DNA from: Raphanus sativus
Taxonomy: Eukaryota > Streptophyta > Magnoliopsida > Brassicales > Brassicaceae
NCBI RefSeq assembly: GCF_000801105.2
Contig: NC_079516.1
Span: 3,410,001 to 3,474,000, forward strand
Length of the DNA: 64,000 nucleotides
Direction of reading: 5' to 3'
The notes beneath the pieces were generated by a model. It ran no database searches, was not told where the DNA came from, and saw only the letters and a program-made list of their open reading frames with translations. The position numbers were made by a program, and so were the translations under genes. Position 1 is the first letter of the stretch. Each line of letters starts with the position of its first letter. Of the stretch, positions 52,674 to 61,919 are shown in pieces.

Positions 52674-53270
52674 ATGTATATATTTAATCCAACCGCAGAT
52701 GCAACTGAAGGATTGAGATTAGAGATGGCGTTTCCTCAACATGGTTTTATGTTCCAACAACTTCATGAAGACAATACCCATGATCAGTTCCCTTCTTGTC
52801 ATCCTCCTCATCTCTTCAATGGTACTACTATATATGTCCTTTCATATATAGATTATAGTCGTAATTAACATTTGTTATCTACATAGGAGGAAACTACATG
52901 ATGAACAGATCTATGTCGTTAACGAACGTGCAAGAGGATCATCATCCAACCGTTGATGAGGAGAATCTATCAGACGATGGGTTACATATGATACTTGGAG
53001 AGAAGAAGAAGAGGCTACAATTAGAGCAAGTTAGGGCATTAGAGAAGAGCTTCGAGCTAGGGAATAAGCTGGAGCCAGAGAGGAAGATACAATTAGCTAA
53101 AGCATTGGGGATGCAACCGAGGCAGATAGCGATCTGGTTCCAAAACAGGAGAGCTAGGTGGAAGACTAGACAACTCGAGAGAGACTATGACTCACTCAGG
53201 AAACAGTTTGAGTCTCTTAAATCCGACAATGATTCTCTTCTTGCCCACAACAAGAAACTCCTCGCTGAGG

Positions 53271-53309
<39 letters not shown>

Positions 53310-54438
53310 ACTATATGTCTATAGAGAATGTTAATAAAACTTCTGGCGTAGTTTTTGGTTGGGTCCTTTAGTTTTAGTGTTTTACTTTACAAATATAAAA
53401 AGTAAAATGGATCTCAAAAATTATAAATGAAAAATTGTTAAGAAGGCACTTAAAAATATTTTTGGATTCAGTACTTTAGCTTATATTTTGGGGTTTATGG
53501 CATAATTATACAAATTTATGCGATTTTTTACTTGGAATTGGTTCATGAATTTATCAAGTTTATGTATGCATTTACATTTAGTAGGATTAGACGAAGTGCA
53601 ATAAATTATTCTTGGGCTTTTCATGATCCAACATTATGAGATGTTTGTCAAAAGACAGTTGGTGTTTTGTTTGCTAAGTAAATTGTTCTTAATCACTGTA
53701 TACATTTAATTAATGGATTCCCATATGACTATCAAGCCATTGCATGTGTAGAACCGCCAACCATAAGAGAAGAATACAATATATTCTAGCAATGTTATTT
53801 TTGGGTTTTCAAATGAATTCTGCTAAAATGTGATAGTTACTACATCTTTAAGAATAACTTGTGGAAATTTCTAGATTCTACAGGCTTACTGAAATTAAAA
53901 ATTCTGATACAGGAAGGTTATTTTAAGTATTACTTTTAGTCTATTTTCTAAATATTTTGTTGTTACTTCAAATAATATTGAAATATGTATTATTTAAATG
54001 TCATTTAGAAATGTAACCATGACTCAGAATCCAAATAAAAACGTATTCGATCTTCATGTGCATCAATGAACAAGTAGTGTTTGAATTTCCAAAACTTAAC
54101 ATTTGATTTGTGTGTGTTAGTTAAAGGTAATGTCATTAAAGAACAATGATTGTAATGAAGCAAGCATAATAAAGAGAGAAGCAGAAGCTTCATGGAGCAA
54201 TAATGGAAGCACAGACATAAATCTGAAGATGCCCAGAGAGACCACTACAACACATGTGAGCACGATCAAAGACCTTTTCCCTTCATCTATTCGGGCATCT
54301 ACACATCATCATCAGAACCATGAAATGGTTCAAAAAGAGAGCCTTTGTGACATGTTTAATGGCACTGATGAAACTACTACAGATGGTTACTGGCCGTGGT
54401 CTGATCCAAACCACAACAACCACCACCAATTCAATTGA
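52674..54438 (+). CDS. HB20: HD-Zip class I transcription factor
   Basis: Homeodomain-leucine zipper I factor; the class binds CAAT(A/T)ATTG-type sites and tunes growth and ABA/light responses. Exons 52674-52821, 52887-53269 and about 54127-54438 give 280 residues. The homeodomain ([19 protein letters not shown] to [16 protein letters not shown]) is followed at once by a leucine zipper (heptad residues in [19 protein letters not shown]). The start at 52674 gives [20 protein letters not shown], matching AtHB20; an upstream in-frame ATG at 52635 is less likely. Exon 3 could also begin at 54121 (acceptor tandem), adding Leu-Lys. Intron 2 starts with an AT microsatellite. The stop lies 33 bp before the assembly gap. 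Gene order fits At3g01220. Confidence 0.92.
53273..53304. repeat. (AT)n microsatellite in HB20 intron 2
   Basis: About 15 TA/AT units just after the donor site of intron 2. Confidence 0.9.
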
Positions 54439-54471
54439 TTTATGATTTTATAGCTCGAATGGATCACCACC

Positions 54472-54571
54472 NNNNNNNNNNNNNNNNNNNNNNNNNNNNN
54501 NNNNNNNNNNNNNNNNNNNNNNNNNNNNNNNNNNNNNNNNNNNNNNNNNNNNNNNNNNNNNNNNNNNNNNN
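54472..54571. other. Assembly gap, exactly 100 Ns
   Basis: One hundred Ns is the usual placeholder for a scaffold gap of unknown size, so the sequence on its two sides need not be adjacent in the genome. Confidence 0.98.
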
Positions 54572-54721
<150 letters not shown>

Positions 54722-54822
54722 TCACATCAGTAGCATATTTTTATGCGGGTCTTAGCAAAAAAGGATTAGGGTATTTCAGTAAATACATTCAACCAACTCC
54801 AATTCTTTTACCCATTAACAGT

Positions 54823-55021
<199 letters not shown>

Positions 55022-55122
55022 TCACATCAGTAGCATATTTTTATGCGGGTCTTAGCAAAAAAGGATTAGGGTATTTCAGTAAATACATTCAACCAACTCC
55101 AATTCTTTTACCCATTAACAGT

Positions 55123-55233
55123 TTTTGTAATCGGCACGTGTTTTGTTAAACCACCCATAAGAATCATATTCTGACTTTTATCAGGAGAATATCCAACTAT
55201 AGCTTCCATTGAATGAATAATGGATCCAGATCC
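55123..55233 (-). pseudogene. ndhF: Plastid ndhF fragment, copy 2 (NUPT)
   Basis: Second, identical copy of the ndhF fragment at +300. Confidence 0.88.
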
Positions 55234-55333
55234 TAAAAATGTTCGAAATATTCAATAATTTAATTTTAAATAATAGAATAAATCTCTTATTCCTTACTTT
55301 GTGTGCATTTCTATTATTTGTGGGTCCTATTGC

Positions 55334-55458
55334 CGCTTATTTTCAACTCCCCGAAGCATTTCGTCGCTTACTACGCCCTTCCTCGTCTCTGGGTGCCTAG
55401 GTATCCACCGTAAGCCTTTCCTCGTTTGAACCTCGCCCTTAACTTTAAGGCTATGCCA
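55334..55458 (-). pseudogene. rrn23: Plastid 23S rRNA 5' end fragment (NUPT)
   Basis: The minus strand carries the start of plastid 23S rRNA (ttcaaacgaggaaaggctta, then ggtggatacctaggcacc and gacgaggaagggcgtag), with a little upstream spacer. Only about 100 nt of the rRNA are present, so it is not functional. The 95 bp before it (55238-55333) look organellar but were not assigned. Confidence 0.88.
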
Positions 55459-55470
55459 TCAAACCCTAAA

Positions 55471-55666
55471 CCCTGAACCCTGAACCCTGAACCCTGAACC
55501 CTGAACCCTGAACCCTGAACCCTGAACCCTGAACCCTGAACCCTGAACCCTGAACCCTGAACCCTGAACCCTGAACCCTGAACCCTGAACCCTGAACCCT
55601 GAACCCTGAACCCTGAACCCTGAACCCTGAACCCTGAACCCTGAACCCTGAACCCTGAACCCTGAA
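55471..55666 (+). repeat. Variant telomere-like array (CCCTGAA)28
   Basis: Exactly 28 perfect units of CCCTGAA (TTCAGGG on the other strand) follow two canonical CCCTAAA units. The one-base variant is fully homogenised across the array. Confidence 0.95.
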
Positions 55667-55805
55667 TTCGGTTTGACCTAACCCTAGGTTCGGTTTGCTA
55701 ACCCTTAGGTTCGGATTACTAACTACTGGTTCGGATTTCTAACCCTAGGTTCGGATTAACGTCACCCTTGGTTCGGGTAAATACTAAACCCTAGGTTCGG
55801 ATAAC
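55667..55805. repeat. Degenerate short-period repeat around ctaggttcgg
   Basis: About seven loose units of 20-25 bp built on cctaggttcggnt, each beginning like a telomere unit (taaccc) and ending in ggttcgg. It borders the CCCTGAA array. Confidence 0.7.
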
Positions 55806-56546
55806 TAAAAACCATAAAATTAATAAATTAGAGAAAATATTGGTTGGGCAGTTATGTGATGTTAGAAGGATAAGTGGCCCAATAAGTGACAACATGTATA
55901 AAAAGGCCTACTATAACCATTTACTTTGCAATAATATTCTTTCACAACTTAACATAAATAATCAAGAACTGTGTTTTAACATAATCCAAATTACCACAAA
56001 CCAAGAAAGAAATCAATTAAAATGGCAAGTCTAGTTGAGACCTAAGGACAATTTGGCAAGTAGCATACTGTTTACAAGAAACTAGATTTTACTATGCTCG
56101 TATGATCTATTTCAATGGACCGTCAAGGCTCCACACACGTGTGATTCTCCCATAAATAATCATGTCTCCTACTTGGAATTTCTTCAGGCACCTGATTCAG
56201 ATTTGGTGGCTTACACAGCATTTAAGTTCTTTGAAGTGACTTCTATCCGCCAATTAAAACAGAAATTACTGTAGCTGTTTGAGAGAAAATCTGGGTTACC
56301 TACCAGTTAAAAGTATCACATGAATTTGACAATAGAAGTTTTGTGTTCTTGATATAAACCTGTAAGAGTTTGAGTTACCACAAGGAAAGCAATTGAGTTG
56401 CTGAATCATGATTATCAAGACAAAATCTGGATTATCAAGAAGTATCAAGAGTGAAAGCAATTTCTACTGCACCTCAAGCACACAATCAAAAAGACAAGCT
56501 TGTTAAGTAAAAATAGAAAGGCATAAGAAAGTAGGGCGCTAGTACC
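55806..56546. other. Intergenic after the telomere-like block
   Basis: AT-rich sequence with no recognised gene before the decayed locus at 56547. Confidence 0.5.
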
Positions 56547-57878
56547 TCATCTTGGACAACAGAACCAACTCCACAAAAGCATAACTTGGCGAGCATCAAT
56601 CATCTTAGATAGAAACCTTTTGGACTGACTGTTGGACACCTCTTTGTCGGAGCTGTTTATGAGCTCAGAACTTGTACGATATATGTCACATTCAGCTAGT
56701 TTTGTAACCTGCATCATATTTGTATGATTCAGTTCTTTCCCATTACTCTTGCCTAGCTTCTGATCGTTCTTATTAACAGTGAACTTACCTCATCAAGGGC
56801 TCGTAGATTGCTTCAAGTAGGGAACTATCCTCATTCCCCTCAGTCCATTCCTGTAAAACATATAAGAGTCACATTCAGCTAGTTTTGTAACCTGCATCAT
56901 ATTTGTATGATTCAGTTCTTTCCCATTACTCTTGCCTAGCTTCTGATCGTTCTTATTAACAGTGAACATACCTCATCAAGGGCTCGTAGATTGCTTCAAG
57001 TAGGGAACTATCCTCATTCCCCTCAGTCCATTCCTGTAAAACATATAAGAGTCACATTCAGCTAGTTTTGTAACCTGCATAATATTTGTATGATTCAGTT
57101 CTTTCTCATTACTCTTGCCTAGCTTCTGATCGTTCTTATTAACAGTGAACTTACCTCATCAAGGGCTCATAGATTGCTTCAAGTAGGGAACTATCCTCAT
57201 TCCCCTCAGTCCATTCCTGTAAAAAATATAAGAGACTAAGGGTTACACAAGCAATTTAAAATAAATCTGGATCGGTTTACATTATCATCTTTTACAGAAT
57301 CTTAGTTTTTCTAGATCAAAACTTTTCTACTGGAATAAGCAAATACAATATAGAAGTTAAGGATGATATATGTATTTTATATATAAAAGGAAGGGGAATA
57401 ATATCTGTAACTTTGATTTACCTTGATCTGCTTAACAAAAAGATCAACAGGTGAAGATGAGTCAGTGTGAGAAGATTTAGCGAGCATCTGAGTTCAAGGA
57501 ACATAAAACAATTAAATATATTAGGCCAACAAGTAGCATCTGTACACATTCAACGTTTAAGAAACACACATATGCATCATAAATACCTCATTCTCATATA
57601 ACTTAAAGACAAATCTCTTATCAGTTCCCGCATCGCATGTTTACCTATAGAAAACAAATAATAATAAGCATCGATTAGATTTTGCTTGCATGATCTGGGA
57701 AGCAGATAGCTGACAGAATACAAAGAATGTACTTACAAGATATCATCTTCACTAACCCATCTCCAGATATCATCTTCTCCATGTCCTCGTTGCTTGGCTC
57801 TTCATCAGTCGCAAAAAAAATCAGATCTTCTCTGTACTCAGCAAAGATCGTCTCCCTCAAACGATGAAACTCGCTCAT
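56547..57878 (-). pseudogene. Unidentified decayed gene with a triplicated exon segment
   Basis: I do not recognise the family. Exon-like pieces with good splice sites are, in order on the minus strand: MSEFHRLRETIFAEYRED to GDGLVKMIS (57878 to about 57740), CDAGTDKRFVFKLYENE (about 57590-57645), LAKSSHTDSSSPVDLFVKQI (about 57420-57488), EWTEGNEDSSLLEAIYE (62 nt, three copies), and VTKLAECDIYRTSSELIN to a stop at 56547. The joins need two one-base corrections: one entering the second piece, one inside every copy of the 62-nt exon, where a base seems lost between IYE and ALDE. It therefore reads as a pseudogene, or as a noncoding relic, unless splice sites differ from those chosen. Confidence 0.5.
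56685..57233. repeat. Three tandem copies of a 183-bp exon-intron segment
   Basis: Units start at 56685, 56868 and 57051 (spacing 183). Each holds the 62-nt exon, the following short intron and the start of the next exon. Copies differ by only a few bases, including one changed splice-donor flank (aca/act) and a tail difference in the last copy. Confidence 0.93.
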
Positions 57879-58229
57879 CGTCTCTCTCAGTTTGGCCCTT
57901 ACACCGTTAGTGATTCCTACGATTCTCGGTCTCGATGGCGTCGATTAGATTAGGGTTTGGCAGCGTTGGCCTTGCGTGAGATGGAGACGATTTTGGAGTC
58001 CATCCTCTCTCTCTCTCTCTCGATGAGTGATCTCTTCGATTAGGATTTGATGGTTTCGAAAGAGACCAGAGAATGTTTCTTGATGGAGATCGCCTTTCTC
58101 GAGGTCGTGCTCTGACTCAACTTTTCGTCGTGTCTGTTCTCCGGGTAGAAGAAGTGTTACAGAGAGACGAAAGCGAGTTCAACAATGGCGGAAAGTAAAC
58201 AAACCCTAAGAATTATGAGAAAGAATAAG

Positions 58230-59044
58230 AAGACGGAGATATATTTACCCAGAGAATGCTTGATTCGCAATGAACGGCTCCTCTCTCAATCAATCAAAAG
58301 GGATTCTCTCTCTGGCGATTTCTCAAAGATCTGAATGAAGGAAAGATACAAATTTTGAAAGAGAACCAAGAGAAATTATAAAGAAGATCTTCAAGAATCC
58401 GATTTTCAGAAATCCCTTTTAATCGCAACAAAATTAGCTCTTGTTTGTTTCTATGTAAAAACGGCGTCATTTCTTACTTATTTTAAATCAACAAAGCAAT
58501 CAAAACGACACCGTTCCAGCCAAAGGTAATACAAAGCGTTGACCTTTTATTGATAAGTTTCATTCTGTATACAAACAATTAAACAAGACGATGGATGAGT
58601 TGGGTCAGTAAATTAGAGGCCCAACATAACTGGGCCCTCTTCAGATGTATTCTCTTCCAAACGTGAGATTTGAAGAGAGAGCATTCAATGGCTGAAAGCT
58701 GTAAAGCAAGCAAGTGCACGGTGGTAAGTTTTGGTACATTCATTGCTTCATTCCTTCACGTCATGTGGCTTTCTTATCCTTCTATTAAATTTTCTTACCA
58801 AACTCGTTTGCTTAAGAGGTTCAGTTTTGGACAAGCTAAAGGAGAATGCATATATCATCCATCTCAATTCTTTTATACTTTATTAGTAGCTGAATAACAG
58901 ACAATAAGGGTCTCTAGAGTACTAGGCAATCAAGCTACATACAATGGCAAGTAGCTTGATTCGTTACAATAAACAAACTTGAATTAAATAAATAAAAAAG
59001 TAGAAAACAAGAGGAAGAGAAGTCGTTGGTTTGTTCATCAATCT
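58230..59044. other. Spacer, no supported gene
   Basis: Contains a plus-strand open frame at 58670-58897 with a donor-like site after its first codons, but no conserved motif or partner exon was found. Confidence 0.45.
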
Positions 59045-59284
59045 TCAATGGTAAGATTTGAGCACGGCGCCACAGAAATGACAGACGATGGCCTTCCAAG
59101 CTTTGCGGTAAAAGGGGACGCCACAGAATCTAGTAGAGGTTTTCATGTCCGCCACCACTGCTCCTCCTCCGCATCTTGAGCATAAACCAGCGGCGGGCTT
59201 CCTCCCCCGGACTTGCTTCCTCTGGTCTACAAGGAAACAAAAGATGGCCATCCTATTCTTCTTCTTTTTATTTCCTCTCTCCAC
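59045..59284 (-). CDS. Small Cys-rich plant protein of unknown function
   Basis: Single-exon gene for 79 residues (or 68 if it starts at the second methionine, MAIFCFLVDQRKQV, which looks more like the family). The body is QVRGRKPAAGLCSRCGGGAV, then a CxxC-type pair, ATRFC-like TSTRFCGVPFYRKAWKAI and VCHFCGAVLKSYH. Two CxxC pairs suggest a small zinc ribbon. I recall similar uncharacterised proteins in many plants, so it is probably real. Function unknown. Confidence 0.65.
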   Translation of the reverse strand: MERGNKKKKNRMAIFCFLVDQRKQVRGRKPAAGLCSRCGGGAVVADMKTSTRFCGVPFYRKAWKAIVCHFCGAVLKSYH

Positions 59285-59820
59285 AGATATATAGATGAAT
59301 ACTATGTATGTTTGTGTGTTAAGACTTGTTCAGGTTTTCAAGTTGAAAGGGGGGGAGGGTAAGTGTCTTAAATAGAGAGCATTTTTGCGAGTTTACTCAA
59401 CCACTTGGACTTCATCGCCTCATGTCACATAAAAGTACAGTTGTCTTGCTGACTTCCTTTACTCTCGTTGACTTCTTTTTTTCCTTAAATTATTTCCCAC
59501 ATTTCAAAACTCGCATTAAATAATGGGTGATTTTGCCATTTCTCTATATTCATAACAGAGAAAAAATGAAAGATATAGCCATGCTACAGTAAAAAGCAAC
59601 AGATGAAACAATTTGTACACAAACATGACCAAACTCTCCTTTACGGCGCTTGCGTGTGATGTTGGTACTCCAATGCTAAAACTATGTTACTATACTACAT
59701 ATCATATAGTATAGTCATACAAATGATTAATTTAGTTACAATGATCAGTTTTATCAATTACGTGACTATAATATGCGTGATTATGATATAGTATGGAATA
59801 CTTGACACAAATATATAAGA
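59285..59820. other. Intergenic upstream of the Cys-rich gene
   Basis: No supported feature. Confidence 0.45.
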
Positions 59821-59829
59821 TTTTCATTT

Positions 59830-60820
59830 ATATTTATGTCTATAATGTCTAAACCCAAATTCTAAACTCTAAACCCAAACAGTAGATCCTTGAGTCAACT
59901 TTTCCCATACCCTTATTTCTCTACAGAAAATCTCCTATGGGTTCTCTTGATCTTATATGCCCATTTTTCATAATTCTATTTTTGATCAAAACCCAAAATC
60001 CCAAATCAAATCCTTCCCCCTCTTCAAAACTAAACCCTAACCCCTCCCCCCCAATAGATTAGTGAACCCATGGGCAAGTATTTAACTTCTATCTATACCT
60101 TTTAAATTTGGAAAAAAGTATTTTAAAATTGTTTTAACCATATTTTGATGATTTTCGTGAAAATATGAAAAAAACAGTTTTTTATTTTTGAAATATTTTT
60201 ATCAAATTCTATAAATCAAATAAAAAATATTCACATTTCCAGTTTTATTTTATTTTTTCCGTTTGACATATAAAATTAAAAGAAAAAACTGTCTAATAGA
60301 GATTAAGGAATGAGACATAGGAGCATGAGAGGAATTGCCTCCCCTTAAATCCTACCGTATATCCTAAATCCAAACCCTAAACCCAAATTTTAAACCCAAA
60401 CCGTAAACCATAATGGAGCTACCTAAACCCTAAATCCAAACTCTAAACCCTAAACACAAATTTTTAACCCAAACCATAGACCCAAACAGAGCTACCTAAA
60501 CCCTAAACCTCACTAAACCCAAACTCCAAAATCCTAAACCCAAACCGTAAACTTTTAACCCAAACCCTAAACCCAAATTGTAAAACCAAACCATCGTCCA
60601 TAATGGAGCTATCTAAACCCTAACCTTGAAAGTCTAAACTTTTAACTCAAACCGTAGACTCTAAACCCAAATTCTAAACCCTAAACCCAAACCGTAGATC
60701 TTAAACCCAAACCCTAAACCATAAATCCAAACTCTTAACCCAAACCGTAGACCCTAACAAAGTTACCTAAATCCTAAACCCAAACTCTAAATCTTAAACC
60801 CTACAGACAGTCTTGACTTT
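59830..60820. repeat. Field of degenerate telomere-like repeats
   Basis: Across about 1 kb, blocks such as aaaccctaaacccaaa, ccgtaaacc and ataatggagctacctaaacc recur irregularly. These are relics of the CCCTAAA type mixed with a longer unit containing ggagctacctaaaccc (seen at least four times). Confidence 0.75.
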
Positions 60821-60934
60821 ATTCTCCTTAGAGTGCGTGCACGTGTATTTCATACATCATGCAAAACCTATTATACTATACTATGTTTATTATGTAAATA
60901 GTATAGAAAATCTAATATAATCTATATTATTTAA

Positions 60935-61080
60935 AAAGGAAAAGGAGGACGAAGATGGGAGGGCGAGGGAGAGGGGCGGAGGAGGAGGAGGAGGGAGAGG
61001 GGAGAGTAAGGGGAGGAGGATATGGGGAGGAGAAGGAGAAAGAAGGGGGGGGGGAACATAAGAGAAGAAATAGGGAGGAA
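60935..61080 (+). repeat. Long purine (G/A) tract with G-quadruplex potential
   Basis: About 145 bases almost free of pyrimidines, with many GGG/GGGG runs and a G10 run near 61046-61055. It can form triplex or quadruplex DNA and may be hard to sequence. Confidence 0.88.
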
Positions 61081-61919
61081 CTATACTATTTTGATAAATA
61101 GATTAGTATTCCAAATATATTAGTAAATCATTATTTTATATATATGTTTAAAGTAATGATATACTATTCTATTTTAATATGAGTCAAATATAGTATAGTA
61201 TAACTTTCGTCCGACATTTTTTAGAAAATCTGTATAAAAAAATTTAAGTTGTGGCATATGTAAAAAAATATGTACATTTTTATTTAAATTATCATTCATT
61301 TGAATTATATTTGATGTAAAAGATATATATCAAATAAAATTGAGAGGGGAAGAAGAACAAAAAAAACAAAAAAAAAATAGCTGAAGAAAGCAAAAAGAAA
61401 GAAGAAATCAAATGGCTGAGAACATGCAAATATACTTAAGGGTAAAAAATGTAATATTATATAAAATATACAGAATATTGTAGTCATGTTGTTGCTATGT
61501 GTATTCCTTTAATTTTTTTTCTACTATAGACACGACTCCAAAATTTCCCTTAAATAATTTACAATCAACACTTGTGCAACAACATCGTCTTCTTACCACA
61601 CTCCCCAACTGTCTCACTATTTAACACGACACCAGAGCCAGAGAAAATCACATGTCCTCCATTAACTATAGCCATTGACTTTTCTCATTTCACCTTATTA
61701 TTTTGCACCAAAATGATATGATAACCTATCCTTGTAGTAAGGTTACCCATACGTTGCGTAGTTATGAAATCAGTATTTTGGGGCTCCTTTCAAAGATGAT
61801 GGTTAAAAAGAAATCAAGAAGTTTTGGTTACATTTAGTTAAATGAAGCAAAAGAAGAGTGAAAAGGAGAGGATCTGTCTGTATGGTATCTTCATGGTTAA
61901 GACTCAAGGGAGTGTGTGG
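61081..61919. other. Intergenic, AT-rich
   Basis: 3' flank of the SCAMP gene; nothing recognised. Confidence 0.5.

Noticed and set aside
55334..55458. Functional rRNA gene
   Set aside because: Only the first ~100 nt of plastid 23S rRNA are present and flanked by unrelated sequence, so it is a nuclear plastid insert.
58670..58897. Plus-strand open frame of 75 codons with a donor-like site after MAESCKASKCTVV
   Set aside because: No conserved motif, no partner exon and no recognised family, so it is not called as a gene.
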